A stretch of 64,000 nucleotides of DNA from Lumbricus terrestris (GCA_949752735.1 OX457053.1:26215797-26279796), one strand, 5' to 3'; shown: positions 56,201 through 62,340, numbered from the stretch's first letter. A program made the numbers and translations. Notes: a model not told the origin generated them from the sequence alone.

Positions 56201-59200
56201 AAACAAGTGCATGGACGCCGTCCATGACCGTCCAGGCACACTTTAAGCCCTGAGTATATCTGCTGTCACCGTGGATGACAAAAAGACTAGAATCAAACGA
56301 ACTTCTCTGCTCAAGGTTTGGTTTTCTTTCTAAGCTTGAATCGTGATAAAGAAATACTCAAGTTTGCGAGAAACCATGTACCAGTATAATGATGATGACC
56401 TCGATGAATGCCCTCGCAATGAGCTATAATGCAGTTTTTCTTATCTTGTCAAAATGTTTCAAGACGAGACACGAAGAACAGCCTCGGCCCTCGGCATAAG
56501 TCAGGAGCAGTTCACGAACCAATAAGCCTAATCAGTGGGGTATCGGCTTAGCCAGGAATATTTCATGCGAGGGGGGGGTTTGGCTGTTTTTTACCTGGCC
56601 GGATACCCTTTCTGAAACCAACCCAACAGTATTACAGTAAATAAACAGGGAATAAAGTAACAGCCTTTAGGGAATAAAGTAAGAAAAACAATTGTTACTA
56701 CAAGCAATTGTTTTTTTTCTTATTTAAGTGGATAAATAACCTTTAAAAAACTGTTTCCCAGGCCAATGGGAGGGTTTTAACCCTCGAAACCCCCTTGGCT
56801 ACGCCACTGAGCCTATAGTACCTTGACACAGGTGATGATTCGAAAGTTCATTTCCAAAATGTGGAAATAAAATGCTAATAATGTAGGCTACTTGGTGCTC
56901 ATGGTCACACACTGTAGGCTAGTGCTATAGAGCAGTGGTTCCCAAACTTCAGTAGGCCGCGGACCGGTAATAATTTTTGGAGAACCTCGCGGACCGCTAA
57001 CTTAATTTAGGCCTAAATGGCGATTGCAAACAAAAGCGACCTAAATTGCACAAAGACTAAAATATAGAGCTATTTACAATTAGCCTAGATTGACATGTCC
57101 TTGAAGTCTTATTTGTTTAAGATTTATTATTAGTAGACTTTGCTGCTAAACGCTAGGCCTATTTGTGCAAGATTACTTTTTTGTGATGCGTGAAGATGCC
57201 CGGAAGGATGCTTTCAATGCGCTTTTATAGGCCTGTCCTTGGTGCTTTTAACCATCTGCGTCTGGTATTTTTTCAGATTTGTCTGCTTACGTTTGCTCAT
57301 TGTTTTCATCCAAAGACATTTGTTTATATTTAAAGTTTTAAACTAAAAGTTTTATAGGCCTACTATGTTAGACAATTATTTATTCTGAATCCAGCGTTTA
57401 CTAGGACTAGGTTATCGCTCACCATGGAATAGATCAACATAAATTAGCTCGAAACTGACTGCAGTCATCGATGTAGTAAATTTATAATAAATTTGAATTG
57501 TTTGAAATCGCCATTTGGCAAGTTAAAAATAAGGCGCGTTGATTTAGGCTATTTCAAAATTTTAAATATATGACAGAAATTTGAATAAATTTTGGACAAC
57601 AATTCGAATAATTTCACAATTTCAAACAAATAATCTAATAATTACAGTTTATTTTTTATTTTTATCTCTTCTCCGCGGACCGGCGATCATACCTCCGCGG
57701 ACCGGCACCGGTCCGCGGACCACCGCTTTGGGAACCACTGCTATAGAGGCTCATTTTCCAGGACAACGATAATTAAAAACAGGCTTCGCACAAGTATGAC
57801 ACGCGAGTTATGTAGCCACCCAACCTTGGAGTGCTAGCATTGAGTGATATTCTATAGGGCCCTACCAACTGGATTTTAATCAGTTAGGCTAATTTATGAC
57901 TTTGCCAATAGAAAAATGCGACAAGTCTCTACTGGACCTACTCAAATTGAGATCTATGGGCCTAAGCAAAATATTTAACTGGCTATAGACTAGCTGTTTT
58001 TTTATTTTTCCAGGAGGTCACTCTTATCACTATTTTTACTTTCTGTGTTTTTTTCTGCATAGCCTACATGCAGTGATTTACAGACTACTAAAAACCGGAT
58101 AAAAAGTTCGACGCTTATTCTTGAACTTTGTATTTGAGAAATGATTTGATACCAAATAATACAATAAATTTATATAGTATAGTCACTATTTAAGAGCAAA
58201 CTGATCATCTCAAGTTGTCTTTATTTATAATTAGGTATTTAATTTTTTATCAACAATATAAGTCAACAATTTAAACATTTCTTTCAGCACCTTTTGCTTG
58301 TGATCGATATGCTATGACTTTACAGGGCTTGTCCCTGTCGGAGACTGCGCATCAAAAAGCAAAATACCTATTGCAAAAAGGCCCCCACCTTAATGGGCGC
58401 CCATGGGCCCCCACCACCATAAATCCGGCCCTGGTGCTATAACAAGTACACATGCAAACAAACAAACAAATCATACTGCAACGTGTCCAGTTTGAGATTG
58501 CTAGTTATGTCTGCACATTACTTAAATTGAATTCTTACTTGTTGAGCTTTACGTTTTTGTTTTTAACTGTATTGTGTGAATGTTTTCCTTTCCAGGGCGC
58601 TGACCCTTGCTTCTCCCGAGATCCGTTTTCATATCGACAGTGAAACTCACGACCCTATCGACGTGCAAGCAAAGGAGCTGAGGTAACCAACTCAATTCGC
58701 TCACTATTCACGATTTGCTACGTCATGAATACTTGCGCTTAAATGTATGTTTGTTAATATAGCATATACATTATATCAAATTAAGTGCTGTTGATATATT
58801 TTATTTATTTCTTGCATTTCATATAGTGCCCCTTCAAGCTCGCTACTCAGATGCACTCCCGACTACACATGGACAATACATTGCTTCAGAGTTTCATGCT
58901 GAAGCGCTCGAGCAATTGCGAGTGTAATGGGGCTTGCTCAAGGTCCCTACACAATGGCTTAAGATGGATTCGAACCTGGAACCCTCCGGCTGCAAGGCAA
59001 CCCACTACACCACTGCGCCACACAATGTCTAAGGGATGCAGGTGGAGTAGAACCAAATTTCTGCCCTGGTGACTTGAGGTGGATTTGAACCCACATGCTT
59101 CTGACTCCAAGGCACCGAACATACCCCTACGCAACCGTGTCCATACAATGAACAGTTAACAATTAAAAATACCTCTTATATATATAAATATGTATAATAA

Positions 59201-61758
59201 TAATAATATATATTATATGTCTGTTAAGTTTAAATTGTTTAGAAGAGTTGACTTCCCTATTTTAACAGAGAAACGAATTCCATGGTAGAAGAGTTCATGT
59301 TGTTGGCCAACATCTACACGGCAAAGAAGACGCTGGAGGAATTTCCAAACTGTGCGGTCTTGCGACGTCATCCGGCCCCACCTCTCACGAATTACGACCC
59401 AATCATCAAAGTGGCTAAGAACAAGGTTATAATTGTTATGGGGTGATTGTTGTAGGTTAATTGTTTTATAGGTCAATTGTTGCAGGTTAATTGTTATTCC
59501 TGTTTAATTAGAATTAGTTTTTACAGCAATATTCCTATTTAAACTGATCAGAATGCACAATTACTGTCTAATGATTAGTGTGCTAGAAGTTAACGCTGAG
59601 TTCAAATCTCTATTATGCTGTATTTGCAAATAAACCTTAACACGTTGACCGCCAAGTACGAGTTAACTCGTACTTCAGCCAGTCGTTTAACATGGCGTGT
59701 AGGCGGTCAATGTGTTAAGATTCAGCCAAGCCACATAAGTGTGATTGTGGTTACTAGTTGTCGCCAGGGGCGGATCCAGGGGGGCTAACCCGGCCGTGGC
59801 CCCCATTTAAAAATTGCATGGGACGTGACCCCCATTTGGTTTCAACAAGCCATTAAATAAATGCAGCGGGAGAGAAATGCAGGATAACATTACTTCCCAC
59901 TATGCTGACTGACGACCGAAAAAAAGGTCATCAACTATTTTTGCGGCTAAATTGGTATCTTTTCCCTGGAAATTGGACGAATGACTAAAAAAAGTCATCA
60001 GATTTTTTGGCGGTGAAGAAGACGATATTTTCCCCTGTCCCAACAAGACCGAAAATGTTGGCCCCCTTCGAAAATTTCTGTATCCGCCCTTGATTGTCGC
60101 AGCTTTTTCAGTTAAGGTTTTTGCGTTTTAGGGATTTGTGTTGAACGTCAATTCTGGAAAGGATTTGGCCGATTCGTTGGAGAAAGCCGTTATTCCTGAG
60201 AACCCGTATTTCAATACAATGTTGCGCATCCTGGCGACGCGGTGCATGATGCAGGCCGTTTACTTCTGCAGCGGTTCAGCTGCGGAGAACGAACGCTTCC
60301 ACTATGGTCTCGCAACGCCAATTTACACCCACTTCACTTCTCCAATCAGAAGGTACTTATATACCTCAGGGCAAAAAAATTATTATCAGGGACTTACACA
60401 CTAATTACTAAAATAAAAACATTTGAGATGGCACCTAGTTGTCATTGAAATCAAGTGCAGGAAAACAGCTGCGGAATGCCATCGCATTATATAATTATAA
60501 TAATTTTTATGTAATTTTAAACTGAGGCACTGGGCATGATTACGGATCATAGTATGAATGGATGATTGTGGGGTGTGGTGGTGTAGTGGTGGGTTCGGTG
60601 CCTTGGAGCCGGAAGGTTACAGGTTCAAATCCACCTCAAGCCGTCGCCGCGTAGGGACCCTGAGCAAGTCCTTCACTCGCAATTGCTCAACGCTTTGGTG
60701 TGAAACTCCGATTCAGCGTCCGCGCTGTAGTCGGGAACACTCCTGAGTAGTATTCTTGAAGGGGCGCTATAACAATTAAGTGCATATATTTATATACATC
60801 TAAATGAGGTATACCTGTACATTGCAAGTGCATATACATACATACATACATACATACATACATACAGGTTATATTTGTTGACATTACAGATACTCTGATA
60901 TTTTGGTTCATCGTTTGCTGGCTGTTTCTCTCGCTGCTGACGCATCGTATCCTGAACTGCTCGACAAAAACAAAACGCAGGTAGTTTAGGAATTGCATCT
61001 TGCCAGTTGTATTGTGAATCTGTGTCACATATACAGCTATTGTAATCGTGAATTGATTCCTACTCAGAGGAGTTCCCGACTACAGCGCATGAGCAGTTGT
61101 GAAGGACTTGCTCAGGGTCCCTACACAGTGGCTTGAGGTGGATTCGAACCTGCAACCCTCCGGCTGCAAGGCACCGAACCCACCACTACACCACCGCGCC
61201 CCACATGTGAGAATAATGATCGAAAACCCACATCATGTTTTGTAGCGCTACTCTCTATTTGACTCACTTAAGCTGCTCCTTTCTTTACATGTTTACTTGA
61301 TTTCACTTCGACATGGCCACCAAAATATTAATACCAAAATATTAATGACTGAAGAATAAACCTGATGCTTTGCTTGTGGATACTTTACAGAAATGCCTTG
61401 CTTGCTGAACATTTATTGAAGTCAAGCATTATCGTTTTGTGTTGACTTTAGCTGCAACATTGGTTAAGAAGAAATCAGTTTATGTATAATTATGTTAAAG
61501 AAAGAAAATCTGATACTTGTCTAAATTTTGTTCGAATTATGCTGAAAGCTTTGAAAAAATTAATAATTACGGAACCAGTTTAGTTGCCAGAAAAGTTTCC
61601 ATTCTTAGAATTGACCGTTGATATATTACAAGTAAATAGTAATAATGATGCTTTAACATTTGATTGTTTTTATTTCGCAGACTGTTTGCATCAATCTGAA
61701 CTTTCGTCATCGAATGGCACAGTATGCGGGTCGTGCGTCGGTTGGATTGCACACTCAG
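40898..61758 (+). CDS. DIS3: DIS3/RRP44 exosome ribonuclease, 20 exons, 3' end beyond window
   Basis: Catalytic subunit of the RNA exosome: 3'-5' exonuclease (RNB) plus PIN endonuclease, nuclear and cytoplasmic. Exons: 40898-41116, 41646-41708, 43293-43387, 44002-44192, 44952-45025, 45495-45650, 47197-47346, 47970-48110, 48966-49103, 49975-50121, 50681-50797, 51418-51519, 52740-52804, 53603-53687, 54354-54481, 58596-58682, 59269-59425, 60132-60352, 60890-60980, 61681-61758. They sum to 2,505 nt (835 codons), in frame without stops; all introns are GT-AG. CR3 cysteines C31, C36, C39; PIN acidic residues D66, E94, D143, D173; RNB metal ligands D475, D481, D483, D484 are all present, so both nuclease activities look intact. 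Human DIS3 has 958 residues; about the last 115-120, the S1 RNA-binding domain, are past 64,000. Colinear with human DIS3 throughout. DIS3L is excluded by the intact PIN residues and the CR3 motif; DIS3L2 lacks the PIN domain. Confidence 0.97.
41646..41708 (+). CDS. DIS3: DIS3 exon 2
   Basis: Residues 74-94 ([20 protein letters not shown] plus E). The last residue E94 is the second PIN catalytic acid. Acceptor TTTGCAG, donor GTTAGT. Confidence 0.95.
41977..42320. mobile_element. MITE, GGCGGATCC family, DIS3 intron 2
   Basis: Starts CATGGGCGGATCCAGGGG, ends CTGTATCCGCCTTTG. Flanks TAAAGAGG and TAAGGAGG agree at 7 of 8. Internal motif GACTTTAAAAAGTCATCAG near 42,210. Confidence 0.85.
42340..42765 (+). 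mobile_element. LINE 3' end remnant, DIS3 intron 2
   Basis: Reads [20 protein letters not shown] (AGPxxWNxLxx box), then a 3' UTR with ATGGTAAATTACTTCCAATC and TGAGTAG...GCGCTATATAAA. The UTR matches 61,925-62,110 in inverted orientation. Confidence 0.65.
42895..43180 (-). mobile_element. LINE family B 3' end, DIS3 intron 2
   Basis: Minus strand codes [39 protein letters not shown] and ends [12 protein letters not shown]. The 3' UTR CTTGAAGAGGCGCTATATAA follows. The coding for SASE-stop is the start of the SINE tail. Confidence 0.85.
43293..43387 (+). CDS. DIS3: DIS3 exon 3
   Basis: [20 protein letters not shown] then [11 protein letters not shown]; the Arg codon is split with exon 4. Part of PIN. 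Confidence 0.95.
43536..43830. repeat. Tandem duplication and AATAGAATTGT minisatellite, DIS3 intron 3
   Basis: A ~98-bp unit (CAGTAGGCCATTGTAAYAAA...TTAATTAAGCA) occurs twice (about 43,547 and 43,645), with a (TTAA)n run between. 43,736-43,830 is an imperfect AGAATTGTAAT array. Confidence 0.8.
44002..44192 (+). CDS. DIS3: DIS3 exon 4
   Basis: Carries [13 protein letters not shown] with PIN D143 and [13 protein letters not shown] with D173. Ends in phase 1; acceptor CTCCAG, donor GTGATT. Confidence 0.95.
44290..44530 (-). mobile_element. LINE family B 3' end, DIS3 intron 4
   Basis: Open minus frame [56 protein letters not shown], followed by the CTTGAAGAGGTGCTATATAA tail. Confidence 0.85.
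44952..45025 (+). CDS. DIS3: DIS3 exon 5
   Basis: [20 protein letters not shown] and on; end of PIN. Donor GTAAGA. Confidence 0.95.
45052..45165 (+). mobile_element. SINE tail half, DIS3 intron 5
   Basis: GAAACTCCGATCCAGTGTCC...GAGCGTCTCTGAGTAG...CTTGAAGAGTCGCTACA: body end and tail of the main SINE. Confidence 0.7.
45262..45494 (+). mobile_element. Diverged tRNA-type SINE ending at the exon 6 acceptor
   Basis: Head with GGTGGCCAGTTGG (box A-like) and CAGGTTTGATCCAC (box B-like), body CTTTGAGCAAGTCCCTTCAC, tail GAAGGGCGATATAAAAATTG plus a TATTG run that ends in the AG used by exon 6. Confidence 0.65.
45495..45650 (+). CDS. DIS3: DIS3 exon 6
   Basis: 52 codons, start of the first cold-shock domain with [19 protein letters not shown]. 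The acceptor (GTATTGTAG) is formed by the TATTG-repeat tail of the SINE-like element lying just upstream. Donor GTTCGT. Confidence 0.96.
45747..46481 (+). mobile_element. Dispersed repeat ACTAGCTGTACCCGGC...TTTATATAGATTA, with CCCTCC run
   Basis: Begins ACTAGCTGTACCCGGCCACG, ends TTTTTATTTATATAGATTAA. A polypyrimidine CCCTCC array fills about 45,790-46,030. A ~31-bp phrase (CAAAATTCAGAGTGGCATCC) is directly duplicated at about 46,189 and 46,220. Probably RTE-related and non-autonomous; class uncertain. Confidence 0.5.
46482..47196. other. DIS3 intron 6 remainder, no gene seen
   Basis: AT-rich; CCT trinucleotide run at about 46,989-47,018. Confidence 0.5.
47197..47346 (+). CDS. DIS3: DIS3 exon 7
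   Basis: 50 codons: [20 protein letters not shown], end of cold-shock domain 1, then an acidic linker. Donor GTGCGT. Confidence 0.96.
47449..47666. repeat. ~107-bp tandem duplication, DIS3 intron 7
   Basis: Two units containing TTAATTTGTCTAGTTATT, ACTATTAGAAGTAACTAATT and GTTGTTAGAGTGGTGCTTAG with few differences. Confidence 0.85.
47970..48110 (+). CDS. DIS3: DIS3 exon 8
   Basis: 47 codons: basic linker then [19 protein letters not shown], start of cold-shock domain 2. Confidence 0.96.
48290..48745 (+). mobile_element. Decayed LINE ORF remnant, DIS3 intron 8
   Basis: Plus frames retain [15 protein letters not shown] text (about 48,413-48,450) and, after frame changes, [20 protein letters not shown], the RSLRS..L.VPRT.T segment before the AGPxLWNxLP box. 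Many indels. Confidence 0.55.
48966..49103 (+). CDS. DIS3: DIS3 exon 9
   Basis: 46 codons: [20 protein letters not shown] and [16 protein letters not shown], cold-shock domain 2. Confidence 0.96.
49302..49850 (+). mobile_element. SINE split by a MITE, DIS3 intron 9
   Basis: Head TGGTTTAGTGGGGGTTCGGTG, box B GGTTCGAATCC, body CCTTGAACAAGTTTTTTACTC, tail GCTCCTGAGTAG...GTAGGGGC, interrupted at 49,503-49,802, then GCTATAACAAAT. Confidence 0.8.
49503..49802. mobile_element. MITE, CATGGGCGGAGAC family, inside a SINE, perfect TSD
   Basis: Starts CATAGGCAGGGACTTGG, ends AAGTCTCCACCTTG; octamer GTAGGGGC duplicated at 49,495-49,502 and 49,803-49,810. Internal motif GATGAC-T6-AGTCATGAG near 49,612. 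Confidence 0.85.
49975..50121 (+). CDS. DIS3: DIS3 exon 10
   Basis: 49 codons: [20 protein letters not shown] then LLEHDIPH and LPKLPW; linker into RNB. Donor GTTGCG. Confidence 0.96.
50331..50506 (+). mobile_element. LINE family C ORF terminus, DIS3 intron 10
   Basis: Open plus frame [50 protein letters not shown], a typical LINE ORF2 C-terminus. Upstream RT is absent. Confidence 0.75.
50681..50797 (+). CDS. DIS3: DIS3 exon 11, RNB catalytic motif
   Basis: 39 codons containing [18 protein letters not shown], the RNB magnesium-binding motif with D475, D481, D483 and D484. Confidence 0.97.
51061..51350 (-). mobile_element. LINE family B tail fragments, DIS3 intron 11
   Basis: 51,075-51,120 resembles the tail (TTTATATAGCACCCTTTCAA). 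51,265-51,350 is a clear 3' end coding [15 protein letters not shown] on the minus strand plus the GGGGCGCTATATAA tail. Confidence 0.65.
51418..51519 (+). CDS. DIS3: DIS3 exon 12
   Basis: 34 codons: [35 protein letters not shown] domain. Donor GTCAGT. Confidence 0.97.
51565..51800 (-). mobile_element. LINE family B 3' end, DIS3 intron 12
   Basis: Minus strand: [18 protein letters not shown], then in a shifted frame [40 protein letters not shown] and the GCGCTATATAA tail. One frameshift. Confidence 0.8.
51990..52650 (+). mobile_element. Decayed LINE copy with degenerate GTATTGTTATTCCA tail, DIS3 intron 12
   Basis: [15 protein letters not shown] text near 52,040 and [13 protein letters not shown] near 52,410 are LINE C-terminal segments; the SINE/LINE GGGAGCGCCTCTGA phrase is at 52,233. 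52,480-52,640 is an imperfect GTATTGTTATTCCAG array. Confidence 0.5.
52740..52804 (+). CDS. DIS3: DIS3 exon 13
   Basis: [20 protein letters not shown]; split Arg codon with exon 14. RNB domain. Confidence 0.95.
53250..53400 (-). mobile_element. LINE family A 3' end with (TATG)n tail, DIS3 intron 13
   Basis: Contains CGACCATTTATATAGCGCC and GAAGGCGCTTCGTATGGGA. A TATG microsatellite sits at its tail side (53,251-53,272), as in the copies at 447 and 1531. Confidence 0.7.
53603..53687 (+). CDS. DIS3: DIS3 exon 14
   Basis: [20 protein letters not shown] then AKTIIKST. Donor GTCTGC is weak outside the GT; the junction to exon 15 ([11 protein letters not shown]) is fixed by the protein alignment. 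Confidence 0.92.
53862..54075 (+). mobile_element. Second tRNA-type SINE family, DIS3 intron 14
   Basis: GGGGTAGCGCATTGGTTAAC (box A region) and AAGTTCAAGCCCCTGTAGGG (box B region) at tRNA spacing, then an unrelated body ending near the GTGCAGTGCGTTTGCAGG phrase. No mature tRNA structure. Confidence 0.6.
54143..54327 (-). mobile_element. SINE lacking box A, DIS3 intron 14
   Basis: Minus strand from the box B-like GAGGTTCAAATCC through CTTGAGCAAGTCCTTCACTC to the GGGAGCGCCTCTGAGTAG tail and GGGGCGCTATAG. Its head ends about 30 bases before exon 15. Confidence 0.8.
54354..54481 (+). CDS. DIS3: DIS3 exon 15
   Basis: [36 protein letters not shown] domain; ends in phase 2 with donor GTAAGA. A SINE ends about 30 bases before its acceptor. 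Confidence 0.95.
54519..54793. mobile_element. GGCGGATCC-family MITE, trimmed ends, DIS3 intron 15
   Basis: Family interior CCAATCCGGCCATGGCCC at the left and AATTCCTGTATCCGATCTTG at the right; GCAGAGA occurs on both flanks. Confidence 0.7.
54794..55003. other. DIS3 intron 15 spacer, no gene seen
   Basis: Short unassigned intron sequence. Confidence 0.4.
55790..55815. repeat. (TA)n
   Basis: Short TA microsatellite inside the 3.2-kb element. Confidence 0.85.
56074..56252. mobile_element. 179-bp MITE, perfect TSD
   Basis: Ends CAGTGCCTGAAGTGTGG and GCACACTTTAAGCCCTG; AGTATATC duplicated at 56,066-56,073 and 56,253-56,260. Same length and orientation as 15,702-15,880. Confidence 0.9.
56533..56809. 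mobile_element. MITE, CAGTGGCGTAG family
   Basis: Left end CAGTGGGGTATCGGCTTAGC (eroded), right end TTGGCTACGCCACTG. Flanks AGCCTAAT and AGCCTATA are similar. Confidence 0.75.
56933..57740. mobile_element. hAT non-autonomous element, CAGTGGTTCCCAAACT ends, perfect TSD
   Basis: Starts CAGTGGTTCCCAAACTTC, ends GCTTTGGGAACCACTG, with CCGCGGACCGG blocks just inside both ends. CTATAGAG duplicated at 56,925-56,932 and 57,741-57,748. Inside is AT-rich with no transposase. Confidence 0.92.
58596..58682 (+). CDS. DIS3: DIS3 exon 16
   Basis: [29 protein letters not shown]. Follows the longest fully contained intron (4.1 kb). Confidence 0.96.
58801..59145 (-). mobile_element. SINE plus a second SINE head, DIS3 intron 16
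   Basis: 58,801-59,027: complete SINE on the minus strand (GCGCAGTGGTGTAGTGGG, GGTTCGAATCC, tail near 58,830). 59,046-59,145: another head only (GGTTCAAATCC). Confidence 0.8.
59269..59425 (+). CDS. DIS3: DIS3 exon 17
   Basis: [38 protein letters not shown] domain. Donor GTTATA. Confidence 0.96.
59641..59714. mobile_element. 74-bp piggyBac-like micro-MITE with TTAA flanks
   Basis: CACGTTGACCGCC at the left, GGCGGTCAATGTG at the right (12 of 13 inverted match), TTAA on both sides (59,637-59,640 and 59,715-59,718). Interior 59,654-59,675 is a perfect 22-bp palindrome (arm AAGTACGAGTT). Confidence 0.8.
59765..60092. mobile_element. MITE, CAGGGGCGGATCC family, DIS3 intron 17
   Basis: Starts CAGGGGCGGATCCAGG, ends CTGTATCCGCCCTTG. 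Flanks GTTGTCGC and ATTGTCGC agree at 7 of 8. Internal motif twice (about 59,918 and 59,980). Right end lies about 40 bases before exon 18. Confidence 0.88.
60132..60352 (+). CDS. DIS3: DIS3 exon 18
   Basis: [18 protein letters not shown] and [18 protein letters not shown], the conserved late RNB block; split Arg codon with exon 19. Confidence 0.97.
60566..60785 (+). mobile_element. SINE, DIS3 intron 18
   Basis: GGGGTGTGGTGGTGTAGTGG, box B GGTTCAAATCC, body and tail ACTCCTGAGTAG...GGGGCGCTATAAC. Confidence 0.85.
60836..60866. repeat. (CATA)n
   Basis: CATACATA run just upstream of the exon 19 acceptor. Confidence 0.9.
60890..60980 (+). CDS. DIS3: DIS3 exon 19
   Basis: [33 protein letters not shown] end region following the TSPIRRY motif. 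Confidence 0.96.
61047..61206 (-). mobile_element. SINE, DIS3 intron 19
   Basis: Minus strand GGGGCGCGGTGGTGTAGTGG, GGTTCGAATCC and a shortened body; tail partly lost. Confidence 0.8.
61681..61758 (+). CDS. DIS3: DIS3 exon 20, last exon in window
   Basis: [26 protein letters not shown]. Ends at CACACTCAG before GTAGCG, and this junction is the first unit of a 22-bp minisatellite. Confidence 0.95.
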
Positions 61759-61924
61759 GTAGCGTTTAGCGCACACTTGGGTAGCGTTTAGTGCACACTT
61801 GGGTAGCGTTTAGCGCACACTCGGGTAGTGTTTAGCGCACACTCGGGTGGCGTTTAGCGCACACTCGGGTAGCGTTTAGCGCACACTCGGGTGGCGTTTA
61901 GCGCACACTCGGGTGGCGTTTAGC
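61749..61924 (+). repeat. 22-bp minisatellite seeded on the DIS3 exon 20 donor site
   Basis: Exactly eight 22-bp units: GCACACTYRG then GTRGYGTTTAGY. Unit 1 covers the last 10 exonic bases and the first 12 intronic bases; units 2-8 follow in the intron. The GT dinucleotide is kept in every unit. Confidence 0.93.
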
Positions 61925-62340
61925 ACGCAGTTGTACACAAAATGTGCAGTTCCAAACGGCTTTGTGCAGTTTTAGCAGCACTACTGTGCAGGGAAAACTA
62001 GTTTTAAAAAGGTCATTGTCCTCCGATGTGGAGTAATTTACCATGGAGGAAGGGAAGGGAAATAATTGGGTGTTCAGTTCTAAAAATTCCTAAAAAGAAG
62101 CACTGGTTGTAACTCATCATAATTCGTTAAGTGGGAAGGCGATCTTGTTGTTCAATGATCACTTAAACTATTTGGTAAGACGACCCTTTGAGTTAGCCAC
62201 CAGGCTGAGGGAACAAACTTCCAGACTTCATTCATAAATCTATAACATTTTCGCTTTTCAACACTAACATTAAAACTTATTTGTTTAAGATTTACTACGA
62301 TCAAGTTTTGTTTTAATACGTGCCTGTGTGCAAGATTTGT
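61925..62340 (-). mobile_element. LINE 3' region remnants, DIS3 last intron
   Basis: 61,925-62,110 inverted equals the 3' UTR at about 42,525-42,690. 62,230-62,300 has AACTTATTTGTTTAAGATTT, also seen near 57,100. Confidence 0.5.

Larger units (their letters stand above)
55199..58433. mobile_element. 3.2-kb hAT-like element, CAGGGCCGGATTTAGGC ends, perfect TSD
   Basis: Starts CAGGGCCGGATTTAGGC, ends ATAAATCCGGCCCTG; octamer GTGCTATA at 55,191-55,198 and 58,434-58,441. Inner text next to both ends is GGGGCCCCCACCA-like. No transposase ORF remains. It hosts at least three further elements (56,074, 56,533, 56,933). Confidence 0.88.
55004..58475 (+). mobile_element. SINE split by a 3.2-kb hAT-like element, DIS3 intron 15
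   Basis: SINE head GGGGCGCGGTGGTGTAGTGG at 55,006 to GGGGTGCTATA at 55,198, resuming 58,434 GTGCTATAACAAGTACACAT. Box B GGTTCGAATCC and tail GGGAGTGCCTCTGAGTAG are present. Confidence 0.85.

Noticed and set aside
60566..60640. Functional tRNA genes at the tRNA-like heads
   Set aside because: The heads have box A and B but are followed by SINE body and tail in every case, and I could not fold a clean cloverleaf with a 7-bp acceptor stem.
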